This document shows, piece by piece, positions 8,050 through 17,008 of a stretch of 64,000 nt of DNA (positions are counted from its first letter, which is position 1; each line of letters opens with the position of its first letter). The notes beneath the pieces were generated by a model. That model searched no databases, had not been told where the DNA came from, and saw only the letters and a list, made by a program, of their open reading frames with translations. A program made the position numbers and the translations under genes. The stretch is from Streptomyces sp. LBL (GTDB lineage: Bacteria > Actinomycetota > Actinomycetes > Streptomycetales > Streptomycetaceae), in NCBI RefSeq assembly GCF_029893585.1, contig NZ_JARXYX010000036.1:1-64000 (forward strand), written 5' to 3'.

Positions 8050-9147
8050 ATGCCCAGCACTGACACCACAAGTCAACGTCATCTCATTGACCCCGATCCT
8101 GGACCAGGCCGGCACCGCCACCATCCAGGAGCGCAGACCGACGCCCCACCCGAACGGCCGGGGCTGACCGGTCCGCAGGCGGTGCTCAAGCCCGTGATCA
8201 CGGTGCTGACGATTGGTCTCGTCTTCGTCAGCGTTTTCCTCGCGGCTTTCCATACGCCCCAGGCGCACCGACTGCCGGTCGCCGTCGCCGCATCCGACAA
8301 GACCGCGGCGCTTTTCGACGTCCGGCTGCAGCGTGTCTCGCCGGACGGCTTTCAGGTCGACCGGTACCCGGACAACGCCTCGGCCCGCCTGGCGGTCGAG
8401 CACCGCCAGGCCTATGCCGCGCTGTTGGCCGACGACAGCGATCCCACGATCGTGTATGCGGGTGCCAACGGCCCCGCGGTATCCGCCCTGGTGGCTCCGC
8501 TCGCCAGTCCGTGCGCCCCGGGTTGTCAGCCGGCAGACAAGAAATTGCCCGTGGTCGACATCCTTCCGCTCTCGAGCGGGGACAGCCGGGGCCTGTCGGT
8601 CTTCTATGCCTCATTCGGGCTGGTGCTCGCAGGGTTCCTCTTCGGCCAGGTGACCTACCAAGTGGCACCGCGCCTCTCGTTCGGGCAGCGCGTGAGCAGT
8701 CTGGTGCTGTTCGCGGTCGTCGGCGGGCTGGCGAGCGCACTCATCGCGAGTACGGCCTTTGGAGCCATACCCGGTCCCTTTCTGGGCATCGCGGGGCTTG
8801 TGGCGCTGATGGCGGGGGCTGTGGCGGCAGCCACCATCCTCTTGATCCGGATCTTCGGCCCGATCGGAGTTCTGCTGGCGTCGATCTTCATGCTGGTGAT
8901 GGGGAACGCCAGCAGCGGTGGCGTGCTGCCGCCCGAATTTCTGCCCAGTTGGCTGAAGCCCCTCACCTCGGTCATGCCTCCGGGCGTCGGCGTCCGAGCC
9001 CTGGACGGGCTTGCCTACTTCCATCACGACGGGCTGGTCAACGGTGTCGTGGTGATGTCGGTCTGGATCGCTCTGTGCGTCGCGGCACTGTTCCTGCTCG
9101 ACCGGATCGCCGCGTCTGCCGCGATCCTGCACGCCGCGAGGCCGTGA
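8050..9147 (+). CDS. ABC-2/YhgE-Pip-like integral membrane protein
   Basis: 365 residues: a disordered cytoplasmic N-terminus (1-45), one membrane segment (about 48-70, VLKPVITVLTIGLVFVSVFLAAF), an extracytoplasmic domain of about 130 residues, then five or six C-terminal membrane segments ending at LDRIAASAAIL. This topology matches ABC-2 membrane or Pip/YhgE/SNG1-type proteins that export lipophilic compounds or take part in phage and toxin uptake. No ATPase partner is adjacent. GAGG lies upstream of ATG 8050. It is probably repressed by the divergent MarR protein. Confidence 0.75.
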   Translation: MPSTDTTSQRHLIDPDPGPGRHRHHPGAQTDAPPERPGLTGPQAVLKPVITVLTIGLVFVSVFLAAFHTPQAHRLPVAVAASDKTAALFDVRLQRVSPDGFQVDRYPDNASARLAVEHRQAYAALLADDSDPTIVYAGANGPAVSALVAPLASPCAPGCQPADKKLPVVDILPLSSGDSRGLSVFYASFGLVLAGFLFGQVTYQVAPRLSFGQRVSSLVLFAVVGGLASALIASTAFGAIPGPFLGIAGLVALMAGAVAAATILLIRIFGPIGVLLASIFMLVMGNASSGGVLPPEFLPSWLKPLTSVMPPGVGVRALDGLAYFHHDGLVNGVVVMSVWIALCVAALFLLDRIAASAAILHAARP

Positions 9148-9280
9148 GGGCGACCAGGGATGAGTCCGCCGGAACTGCTGAGCGGGCCGCCTGTCTCGAT
9201 CACACCGTGTTTTCGCAAACTCACACTGTTTGCCCGCATGCCCTCAATGACAGCTCTACCTGCCGCGCCTGGGCCGACGG

Positions 9281-9307
9281 TGTCACACATCGTACGGCTG
9301 CCCGGTC
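9281..9307 (+). promoter_or_regulatory. ECF41-type promoter for the patatin operon
   Basis: TGTCACA 9281-9287, 16 bases, GGTC 9304-9307, ending 48 bp before the patatin start. It is an exact match to the window consensus. Confidence 0.75.
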
Positions 9308-9354
9308 AGGTGGGGAGATCAATCCGATTCGGTGCCTGGTGAGAAAGGTGAATC

Positions 9355-10353
9355 ATGAGGGTTTCGCGTCGCCAAAGACCAGCCTCGTCGGCGCACTTCA
9401 ACCTCAGCGAGGCGGCGTCGAGCAGGCCGCCCGTGGACCCGACGCCGGCCGGATTGAGCGCCCTTCCCCGGCCCGTAGCTGTGGTGATGGGCGCCGGTGG
9501 CGTGCTCGGAGCGGCGCATGTCGGTGTCGGATACGCGCTGGAGCAGCGCGGATTCGTCCCGGACCTGATCATCGGAACCTCGGTGGGCGCCCTCAACGGG
9601 GCCATCGCGGCCGCCCACCCCGACAGGGCCGCACCGTGGTTGGACCACGTGTGGACCCAGTTGCGTCGCCGTGAGGTGTATCCGCTCGGCTACCTGTCCT
9701 CACGGGCCGGCATCTTCACCGATCGCGGCCTGCGTCGGCTGATCGCGCGGGCTGGGCTGCCGTCGCGGATCGAGCAGCTGGCGGTCCCGTTCACCGCTGT
9801 GGCCATGGACCTGGCCACCGGGGCTCCGGTGCTGCTCGACCACGGAAACCTCGAGTCCGCGCTGCTGGCCAGCACGGCCATTCCCGGGATGCTGCCTCCC
9901 GTGGATCGTGAGGGCCGGACGCTCGTCGACGGCGGGGTGATCGCCTATGTCCCGGTACTGGCCGCCCAGCAGGCCGGGGCGGCCAGCGTGGTGGTGGTCG
10001 CGGCCGGGCCGGAGAGCTCGCCGTTGCGCCCCGCCAATCCGCGCCGACGGGCCGGTGCGGTCGCCGCCCGGGCCGGGCTACTGCTGTTGCACCACCAGAT
10101 CGAGCGTGATCTGCGCGAGGTGTCCCGGCACATCCCGACCGTCGTGCTGCCGACCGGCATCGAGACGTGGCCCGCCCCGTGGGACTTCGGCCATTCCCAG
10201 CGGCTGATCAGCACCGCCTGCCGCGCGGCGGGGCGCTTTCTGGACGGGCTGAGCATCAACGGGCCGGGGCTGTATCGAGTCGATGATCCTTCGGCAGCGT
10301 CCACCGGCCCGGGCGAGGCGTCAACTTGTTCCACAGTGGGAGTCGACCTGTGA
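9355..10353 (+). CDS. patatin-like phospholipase
   Basis: 332 residues. The oxyanion loop GAGGVLGAAHVG (around 44-55), nucleophile elbow GTSVG (around 74-78) and catalytic Asp in VDGG (around 193) are all present, so a Ser-Asp lipid acyl hydrolase is expected. No signal peptide or membrane anchor is seen, suggesting action at the inner membrane face. AAAGGTGA precedes ATG 9355. It is the first gene of a four-gene run in which each following start overlaps the preceding stop. The substrate is unknown; the linked glycosyltransferase suggests a lipid or glycolipid. Confidence 0.9.
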   Translation: MRVSRRQRPASSAHFNLSEAASSRPPVDPTPAGLSALPRPVAVVMGAGGVLGAAHVGVGYALEQRGFVPDLIIGTSVGALNGAIAAAHPDRAAPWLDHVWTQLRRREVYPLGYLSSRAGIFTDRGLRRLIARAGLPSRIEQLAVPFTAVAMDLATGAPVLLDHGNLESALLASTAIPGMLPPVDREGRTLVDGGVIAYVPVLAAQQAGAASVVVVAAGPESSPLRPANPRRRAGAVAARAGLLLLHHQIERDLREVSRHIPTVVLPTGIETWPAPWDFGHSQRLISTACRAAGRFLDGLSINGPGLYRVDDPSAASTGPGEASTCSTVGVDL

Positions 10354-11576
10354 GTACCATCGCGTTCCTCAACATCGGCATGCACGGGCACGTCAACCCG
10401 ACGCTGCCGGTCGTGGCCGAGCTTGTTCGGCGCGGCCACGCCGTCACCTACCACACCTCGCCCGCGTTCCGTGAGGAGATCGAGGCCACCGGCGCGACCG
10501 TGCACCTCTATCCCGGGGGCGATCAGCCGCTCCCCGATCCGCCGACACCGGTCGCGTGGATGGAGGCGCTCGCAAGCACCGCCGTGCGCTTGCTGCCCAC
10601 TGTGCTCACCGACCTGCGTCACGCCCGACCCGACCTGATCGTCCACGACAGTGCCTGTCTGTGGGGCGCGGTCGCCGCCCGCGAGCTCGGGGTGCCGGCA
10701 GTCTCGTCGTTCACCACGTTCGCCCTCAACCGGCATGTCCCCAGCCCCACCCGTGGCTCCTGGGACCTGCTGACCTCCGCGACGGCTCAGCCCCGCAGTG
10801 TCCAGGGCTACCTGCGGTCCCGCTGGGCGCTGCACCGTCGCTTCGACGCACGGGGGTTGCCCTTGCTCGACGTGGCGAACATCCGCCGACCGCTCAACCT
10901 GGTCTACACCTCACGGGCGTTCCAGCCTGCCGTCGAGGACTTCGACGAGTCGTATCGGTTCGTCGGCCCAAGCATCGGCGCTCGACCGGTCGACCCGTCG
11001 TTCCCGGCCGATCGGCTGCAGGACCCGGTCCTGTACGCCTCGCTGGGCACGGTGTTCAACGCCGACCCACAGCTGCTGCGCAGCTTTGCCATCGCGCTCG
11101 CCCCGCTGGGCGGAACCGTGATCGTCTCCACCGGGCAGACCGATCCCGACGCACTCGGGCCACTGCCCTCCAACGTGCTCGCCCGCCGCTTCGTGCCGCA
11201 GCCGGAGGTGCTGGCCCGCGCGGCGCTGTTCGTCACCCATGGCGGGATGAACAGCGTCAACGAGGCCATGTACGCCGGGGTTCCGCTGCTGGTGGTCCCG
11301 CAGGGTGCCGACCAGCCGATGGTGGCCCGGCGCGTCGTCGAGCTCGGCGCCGGTCTGTCGATGCGTACCCAGGACGTCGAAAGGGGCTCGGTGCGTGTCC
11401 TCGCCCGGCGCCTCCTTCACGAGCCCCGGTTCCATGCAGCCGCGAGCACCCTGCGGGCCGCCCAGCGCGAGGCGGGTGGATACAGGCGCGCCGCCGACGA
11501 ACTCGAGCGGTACCTGCAGACGACCGGCCCGGTCGGTCCGTCCGCTCCGTCGCTCCGTCACAGCGAGGCCGGGTGA
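10350..11576 (+). CDS. MGT/GT1-family glycosyltransferase
   Basis: 408 residues in the GT-B fold of macrolide/UDP-glucuronosyltransferase-like enzymes. The N-terminal acceptor domain opens IAFLNIGMHGHVNPTLPV, with the typical GHVNP motif. The C-terminal donor domain carries FVTHGGMNSVNEAMYAGVPLL and PQGADQ, the nucleotide-sugar signature. GTG 10350 overlaps the patatin stop (GTGA), showing translational coupling. It probably transfers a sugar from an NDP-sugar to a lipid-like acceptor. GalU at 13249-14178 could supply UDP-glucose, although that is inference. Confidence 0.9.
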   Translation: MSTIAFLNIGMHGHVNPTLPVVAELVRRGHAVTYHTSPAFREEIEATGATVHLYPGGDQPLPDPPTPVAWMEALASTAVRLLPTVLTDLRHARPDLIVHDSACLWGAVAARELGVPAVSSFTTFALNRHVPSPTRGSWDLLTSATAQPRSVQGYLRSRWALHRRFDARGLPLLDVANIRRPLNLVYTSRAFQPAVEDFDESYRFVGPSIGARPVDPSFPADRLQDPVLYASLGTVFNADPQLLRSFAIALAPLGGTVIVSTGQTDPDALGPLPSNVLARRFVPQPEVLARAALFVTHGGMNSVNEAMYAGVPLLVVPQGADQPMVARRVVELGAGLSMRTQDVERGSVRVLARRLLHEPRFHAAASTLRAAQREAGGYRRAADELERYLQTTGPVGPSAPSLRHSEAG

Positions 11577-12064
11577 TGTCGCCCGCCGTCGTTGTCCTGC
11601 TGCTGTTCGCCGGGGTGTCGGAGACCGCCGGGCGCATCCTGCCTCTGGTAGCGCGCAGGCCTGGTATGTCGCGGACTTTCGTGGCGGGGTTGCTGCTGCC
11701 TGCCGGCCTCGTCGAAGGTGTTGTGTTCGCGCTCTGGCCGCTGACCGCGTGGACGCTGGCCGAGCTGGTGCTGTCTTCTCCGCCGCCAGGCACCGGCTTG
11801 GTGTGGACACCGAGCTTGGTCGCCCCGCTGGTGCTCGCCGCCGTCCTCGCGTTCCCGTTGCTCGGGCCCTTGCTCCACTTCTTGCTCTTTGTGGGGGTCG
11901 GGGCCGGTCTGGTCGGCCCGCTCGCCGCGGCGAGCGGGCTGGACTGGTGGAGCGCCGCTGGTTGCGTTGCCGTCGCTGGGACCGGGCTCGGTCTCGCCGT
12001 AGAGGCCGTTCGGCGTCTTGTCGTCAGGATCAGCGCGACCGCAGCGCGGGAGTCGATCGCATGA
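11576..12064 (+). CDS. small integral membrane protein of the patatin operon
   Basis: 162 residues with four to five hydrophobic segments (about 2-22, 36-62, 80-100, 104-122, 128-146), short loops and no soluble domain. ATG 11576 overlaps the glycosyltransferase stop in TGATG, and its own stop overlaps the next start. No family is recognised. The strict coupling suggests that it anchors or transports the product of its cytoplasmic partners. Confidence 0.75.
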   Translation: MSPAVVVLLLFAGVSETAGRILPLVARRPGMSRTFVAGLLLPAGLVEGVVFALWPLTAWTLAELVLSSPPPGTGLVWTPSLVAPLVLAAVLAFPLLGPLLHFLLFVGVGAGLVGPLAAASGLDWWSAAGCVAVAGTGLGLAVEAVRRLVVRISATAARESIA

Positions 12065-12999
12065 ACGACTTCTTGCTCTGGGGCGGCGTGATCGGGCCTG
12101 CTCTGCTGGCTGAAGCTCTACTGGCCCGCTACGAGGTTCTTGCCTACGGCGCCGGCTGGCGGGCCCCTGTCACGGAGCTCCCGGAGGGCGTTCCCTACGC
12201 CCGGGGTGCGGCCCCTGGCAGTCCCCCCGATGCCTACCTGGTCTATCTCGACGGCATCGGCAAACGCCGCGTCCGGGACAGCCGCGACGGCGGCCAACTG
12301 GTCAACGCCCTGATCGCCGGAGCGCCGGAGCTACGGGTGCTGGGACAGGTGCAGCCCTACTCACCACTGGCCGACCCACTTGCCGACCGGCCGGTGTGGG
12401 CGTGGCTGCGCCGCCGCATCGGGCTGCTGCTGTTCCTGCACAACGTCGTGCAGACCTTCGTCGCCGCCGACCACCGCTACCGTCCCCTGTACAATCGGGC
12501 CGTCGGCTCCCAGATCGCCACTCAGCTCCGGCTCGCCGGCTACCGGCCCGACAGCGGTACACCCGTGGTGCTGCTCAGCTACAGTGGCGGCGCCCAGGTC
12601 GCCACCGGTGCGGTCGACGAACTGCACACCCGGCTGCACTGCCCGCTCCTGCTCATCACGCTCGGTGGCTTCCACAACGGCGCCAACGACCTCACCCATG
12701 CCGAGCACGTGCATCGGCTCACCAGCGCGAGCGACCGGATCGAGCGGGTCGGCACCTGGATCTTCCCGCAGCGCTGGCGGCTGTTCCGTCGAAGTGGATG
12801 GAACCGGGCCGTTCGCGCCGGGAAGGTCACCGTGCATCGGCTCGACCCGGCCACGCACGTCGGGCCGCGCAGCTACATCAGCCCGACGGCTCAGCTGCCC
12901 GACGGCCGCAGCCACCTTGACCGCACCGCCGACACTGTGATCGCGGCCATCCGCGCCCATCTCAGTACGACCGCCGCGCCAGGCAACGCGTTGTCATGA
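12061..12999 (+). CDS. alpha/beta-hydrolase-like protein
   Basis: 312 residues. An N-terminal hydrophobic helix (MNDFLLWGGVIGPALLAEALL) may anchor it. VVLLSYSGGAQVATGAVDEL near residue 175 resembles a serine-hydrolase nucleophile elbow (S-Y-S-G-G), followed by LLLITLGGFHNGANDL and a late HLDR/His region. An esterase or lipase acting at the membrane is plausible. ATG 12061 overlaps the previous stop (ATGA). It is the last gene of the operon. Confidence 0.75.
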   Translation: MNDFLLWGGVIGPALLAEALLARYEVLAYGAGWRAPVTELPEGVPYARGAAPGSPPDAYLVYLDGIGKRRVRDSRDGGQLVNALIAGAPELRVLGQVQPYSPLADPLADRPVWAWLRRRIGLLLFLHNVVQTFVAADHRYRPLYNRAVGSQIATQLRLAGYRPDSGTPVVLLSYSGGAQVATGAVDELHTRLHCPLLLITLGGFHNGANDLTHAEHVHRLTSASDRIERVGTWIFPQRWRLFRRSGWNRAVRAGKVTVHRLDPATHVGPRSYISPTAQLPDGRSHLDRTADTVIAAIRAHLSTTAAPGNALS

Positions 13000-13036
13000 A
13001 GGGCCCGGCCAGGGTTCGCAGCGTAGATGGCTGGGG

Positions 13037-13225
13037 CGGATCGCCCCCGAGGAGACCGAGCGGACACCGGTGTTCACGTCGCTGGTGTCCGCGCAACTCG
13101 TCGGCCTCGCCCTGCTCCGCCACGTCGTCGCGGTGGAGCCACTGGCCTCACTCGACTTCGAGGAACTGGTCGAGCGGCTCGCCCCCGCCCGTGAGATCCA
13201 TCTGGACCGGCTGCGCCGGGAGTAG
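13037..13225 (+). pseudogene. TetR-family C-terminal remnant
   Basis: About 62 residues (RIAPEETERTPVFTSLVSAQ and on to a TAG at 13223) match the ligand-domain end of TetR regulators, including LVGLALLRHVVAVEPLASL and FEELVERLAPA. The DNA-binding N-terminus is absent and there is no start codon with a ribosome site. It is a leftover downstream of the patatin operon. Confidence 0.55.
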
Positions 13226-13248
13226 GCGACGGGGCGGCAACCGGCAGG

Positions 13249-14178
13249 TCAGGTGTCGGTTTTCGCCTGGAGGGCGGCAGCACGGTCGACGTCGAGTCCG
13301 GCGACCAGGCCGCGCAGAACGGGGCCGTACTCCGGGTGGGCGAGGGCGAGCGCCATCTGGGCGACCAGGTAGTCGGCCGGGTTGCCGGTGTCGTACCACC
13401 GCCCCTGGATGACCTGCCCGTACACCGCGCGGGTGGAGGCGTAGGCGTTGATGGCGTCGGTCAAGTAGACCTCCCCGGACCTGTGCTCGTACCAGCGGCG
13501 GGTCTGCTCGCGCAGTTCGTCGATGATGCCGGGGGTGACGACGTAGCCGCCGATAGCCGCGTACGACGACGGTGCGGCGGCGGGCTCGGGCTTCTCGACC
13601 AGGCCGGTGATGCGCAGTTGGCCGTCCCCGAGGTCTTCCTTGAGAATGGGCACCCCGTAGCGCTGGGAGTCGGTGGGATCCATCGGCATGAGGGCCAGCA
13701 CCGGGCAGCCGGTCTGTTCATACGCGCGGATCAGCTGCTGGGCTCGGGGGACCTCGGCCACGAAGACGTCGTCGGGCCACAGCACGAGCACCGGCTCGTC
13801 GCTGAAGGCACGGGCCGCGTTCAGCACGGGTGTGCCGTTGCCGTACGGGCCGTACTGGTCCAGGTACGTGATGTGGCCCTGACGGGCCAGCTCCGCGACC
13901 TCCTCCACCGCGTCCGCGTAGGCCGTCTTGCCGTCCTCGCGGAGTTGTTCGACGAGGGCGGGGTTGGGGCGGAAGTGGTCCTGGATGAGGCTCTTGCCGC
14001 CGGACACGACGATGGTGATGTCGGTGATCCCGGAGTCCACCAGCTCGCGGACGGTGTGCTCGATGACCGGCTTGTCGCCGACCGGAAGCATTTCCTTGGG
14101 GATCGCCTTCGTCAGGGGCAGCAGACGGGAGCCGAGCCCGGCGGCGGGAATCACGGCTCTGCGGATCATCGGGGTCAT
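13249..14178 (-). CDS. galU: UTP--glucose-1-phosphate uridylyltransferase
   Basis: 309 residues. The nucleotidyltransferase signature AVIPAAGLGSRLLPLTKAIPKEMLPV near the N-terminus, VLVLWPDDVFV near 134, the conserved VEKPEP near 195 and GRWYDTGNPADYL near 265 define GalU. It makes UDP-glucose for glycosylation and envelope polymers. ATG 14178 follows GGAG at 14190-14193. Upstream on the same strand lies a cupin remnant with an ECF41-type promoter, so galU may now be transcribed from that promoter. This would link it to the glycosyltransferase operon. Confidence 0.93.
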   Translation of the reverse strand: MTPMIRRAVIPAAGLGSRLLPLTKAIPKEMLPVGDKPVIEHTVRELVDSGITDITIVVSGGKSLIQDHFRPNPALVEQLREDGKTAYADAVEEVAELARQGHITYLDQYGPYGNGTPVLNAARAFSDEPVLVLWPDDVFVAEVPRAQQLIRAYEQTGCPVLALMPMDPTDSQRYGVPILKEDLGDGQLRITGLVEKPEPAAAPSSYAAIGGYVVTPGIIDELREQTRRWYEHRSGEVYLTDAINAYASTRAVYGQVIQGRWYDTGNPADYLVAQMALALAHPEYGPVLRGLVAGLDVDRAAALQAKTDT

Positions 14179-14229
14179 CACGTCTCTTTCTCCGGTCGGC
14201 TGGGCACTGTCATTGAGGGATGAGGAGCA

Positions 14230-14501
14230 TCACGACCGTTCCCAGGTGCGTCGCACCCTGCCGGAAGTGGCCGTAGAGCTCCTTGGTGGAAAGTGGTCTT
14301 CCCGCTGTGACGATGCGTTCCGCCCTCGAGTTCGAACCGCACCTCACTCTCGATCACGTAGCCGAAGGCCGGTCCCGAGTGGCGGTGCGAAGGAGTGCCG
14401 GGGGCACCGGGCGACCACTCGGCCAGGAGGGTCATGCCCGAGGCGCCCTCGGGCATGTGTGGGACCTGGCGTCCTGCAGCATCGTCGCGGCGGTCGTCCA
14501 T
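14230..14501 (-). pseudogene. cupin remnant
   Basis: From ATG 14501 the reading MPEGASGMTLLAEW, GTPSHRHSGPAFGYV, ESEVRFELEG matches the N-terminal half of the intact cupin at 50079-50453. After FELEG the similarity shifts to another frame (ERIVTAG) and then fades. The metal-binding HRH is kept but the second cupin motif is lost. Confidence 0.65.
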
Positions 14502-14589
14502 GTCTCCGTCTGCTGCTGCCCGTTGGTGTCGGTCGTCGAATCCTTGCTCGACACTGTGTTGCGCCTCCGTGGTTGTCTCTCGAAGTGAA

Positions 14590-14616
14590 GACCGCGTAAG
14601 CCATGCCTGTGTGACA
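14590..14616 (-). promoter_or_regulatory. ECF41-type promoter toward cupin remnant and galU
   Basis: Reading the minus strand, TGTCACA at 14616-14610, 16 bases, GGTC at 14593-14590. It is divergent from the NmrA promoter starting at 14651. Transcription would pass the broken cupin and continue into galU. Confidence 0.65.
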
Positions 14617-14650
14617 GATGTCGTCGCTCCTGTCACGCTCTCCCGCCCGG

Positions 14651-14677
14651 TGTCACAACCATGGTGTGAGTCCTGTC
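14651..14677 (+). promoter_or_regulatory. ECF41-type promoter toward NmrA remnant
   Basis: TGTCACA 14651-14657, 16 bases, TGTC 14674-14677 (first base of the second box differs from GGTC). Confidence 0.55.
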
Positions 14678-14729
14678 GTATGGAGGGCACGCACACGGGG
14701 TCGCTGACCCCTCGACGGGAGGGACCAGG

Positions 14730-15262
14730 ATGAGAGTCGTTGTCGCAGGGGCCACGGGGCTGATCGGCTCCAGGACGGTTGCCGGACTCCGTGACCATGG
14801 TGTGGAAGTCGTGCCCGTCTCGCGCCGCCATGGTGTCGACGTGATCACGGGGAGCGGTCTCGGCGAGGCCTTGCGCGGTGCCGAGGTGGTGGTGGACGTC
14901 ACCGACGCGCCCACGCGCACCGAGGAAGCTGGTCTGCGATTCTTCCGCATCGCGACGGCGAACCTCCTGACCGCGGCGGCCTCGGCCGGCGTCGAGCATC
15001 ACGTGGTCCTGTCGGTGGCGGGAGCCGGGCGGCTGCGGTCGGGTTACTTCCTTGCGAAAGAGTTGCAGGAGTACCAGGCAGGGCAGTCTTCGATCCCTCA
15101 TTCGATCGTGCGTGCCGCGCTCTCCTTCGAGTCCCTCGAGGCCATGGCTCTGGCGGACACACGCCCGGACGGGGTCCACGTCGCGCCTGCGCTGATCCGT
15201 CCCGTGGCAACGGACGACGTCGCCGCCGCCGTCGCGCACGTCGCTGTGGGAGGGCCGCACGC
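14730..15262 (+). pseudogene. NmrA-like NAD(P)-binding protein, 3'-truncated
   Basis: ATG 14730 after GGGAGGGACC begins MRVVVAGATGLIGSRTVAGL, the dinucleotide-binding start of the NmrA/SDR family. It aligns with the 248-residue gene at 59166-59912 through ATDDVAAAVAHVAVGGP (about residue 176). There it is fused to unrelated sequence in a different frame, losing the last 70 residues. The open frame runs on to 15359 but has no family meaning there. A truncated product could still bind cofactor. Confidence 0.75.
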
Positions 15263-15263
15263 G

Positions 15264-16483
15264 GCGCGCCGACGCAGCAGCTGCCGCGGGTGCCCGACAT
15301 GCTGCTGGATGCCCTTGCCGTGCGTCTCACCGACGGTTACTCGGCTGCGGCGCCGATGATGGAGCACGTACTCGAAGCGTTCTGCGACGAGGAGATGCCC
15401 GTTCAGGAGGCGCTGCGCTGGCTCTGGCTTGCATCGGTTCTTGCTTCGGATCTGTGGGACGACGAGCGCGGGCACGTGGTCGCAACCCGTCACGTGACGA
15501 TCACCCGCGAAGCCGGCGCGCTCAGCACGCTCCCCGATGTGCTCGAATCCCGCGCACACATGCACCTCCTCGCCGGGGAGCTCACGGCGGCCGCGTCGCT
15601 GATCGAGGAGGTGGGAACGGTGTGTGCGGCGACTGGGAGTACCCCGGCGCGGGTCATGCCGCTCGGCCTGGCTGCCTGGCGTGGTCGCGAGCACGAGGCC
15701 CGCACGCTGATCGACGCGATAATGACCGAGGCCGTGCCGCGTGGCCAGGGGGCCGCCGTCACCGTCACACACTTGTACCACGCGGTGCTCTGCAACGGCC
15801 TCGGCCAATACACGGAAGCACTGGCTGCGGCCCAGGAGGCAGCCGCCCACCAGTGGGAGTTCGCCTCGCCGCGATGGGGCTTGGCCGAGCTGGTCGAGGC
15901 GGCCGCACGTAGCGGCTCCCCCAAACTGGCAACCGACGCGCTCGACCAGCTCTCGGAGACGACACAAGCCAGTGGCACTGACTGGGCACTGGGCGTGGAA
16001 GCGCGCTCGCGGGCGCTCCTGAGCGAGGGCGACGCCGCGGAGCATCTCTACCGCGAGGCGATCGAGCGGCTCGGCCGCACCCGAATCCGCGTGGAACTCG
16101 CCCGCGCACAGCTCTCGTACGGCGAATGGCTGCGCCGCGAGAACCGCCGAGTCGACGCCCGTGCCCCACTGGGCCTCGCACACGAAATGTTCAGCCAGAT
16201 GGGGGCCGAGGCGTTCGCCGAACGCGCGCGAAGCGAGCTGCAGGCCACGGGAGCGAAGGTCCGCAGACATACCGTCGCGACGCCCACGGCCCTCACGCAA
16301 CAGGAAGCGCAGATCGCTCGTCTCGCCGCCGAAGGACTCACGAACCCCGAGATCGGTACCCAGTTGTTCCTCAGCCCCCACACTGTCGAATGGCACCTCC
16401 GCAAGGTGTTCTCGAAGCTCGGCATCTCCTCCCGCAAGGAGATCCACACCACGCAGCTCGAAGGCGAGGCGACGTCGGCCTAG
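15264..16483 (+). pseudogene. LAL-type LuxR regulator, N-terminal half deleted
   Basis: The open frame (GTG 15290, 397 residues) equals the C-terminal 40 percent of a LAL regulator. The helical repeat region is followed by the LuxR HTH QEAQIARLAAEGLTNPEIG, LSPHTVEWHLRKVFSKLGIS. It aligns with the end of the intact 928-residue protein at 55979-58765, including the shared tail EGEATSA. The entire AAA ATPase is missing and the 5' end abuts the NmrA fragment, so a deletion joined two genes. If translated, it would be an ATPase-free DNA-binding protein. Confidence 0.75.
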
Positions 16484-17008
16484 TCCGCGACCGGGGAAGT
16501 GCGTGCATCCGTCAGGCAGCATGCGGCGTTCAGGCACCGATGGACATTCTGGATGTGGCCGGCTTCCCGTACGAAGGTGATCGGGGAGCTGGCGAAGTGT
16601 GGGTTTGCCCCGCTGCCCGAGCGGGCCGATCCTTCCGTGCCGGCGGTGCGGCTCAGGAGGCGATGACGGGGCGTCCGAGAGACAGTCGCGACGGGGCGAT
16701 CAGCTCTCAGCCTTTCCGACCCAGTTGGAAAGCAGCTACGCCGGGCCTCCCGAGCTGTCGCGGTGTCACATCGGGAGTGGCTTGCCGGTCAACCGGCTGT
16801 CCCGGAACCCGGGGCGTCGCCCACGACATGAAGGTGGACAAGACATGGCATGTGACCTGGTTGGTTCGAGGTGATGGGGCTCTGCCCATGGCCGGGCGTC
16901 TCGCGTGGCGTGTCGGTGTGACATGCCGACGCCGGGAAACAGCGGGCTTCCCGCATCGATGCCGGCTTCGCGCCCGACCGTGTACGGCAGCGCTGAGGGA
17001 GCCATACG
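16484..17008 (+). other. 525-bp gap, no gene recognised
   Basis: Between the LAL remnant and the Ohr gene no convincing reading is seen. It holds one exact ECF41-type promoter at 16764. A reading around 16570-16620 (VIGELAKCGFAPLPERADPS) could be residual coding sequence of unknown family. Confidence 0.4.
16764..16790 (+). promoter_or_regulatory. ECF41-type promoter upstream of Ohr
   Basis: TGTCACA 16764-16770, 16 bases, GGTC 16787-16790. It is an exact consensus match but 218 bp before the Ohr start, implying a long leader. A further TGTCACA on the minus strand (16923-16917) lacks a matching second box. Confidence 0.6.

Noticed and set aside
16917..16923. Further TGTCACA on the minus strand
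   Set aside because: The base run 16 bases on is GACG, not GGTC/TGTC, and no gene lies downstream in that direction.
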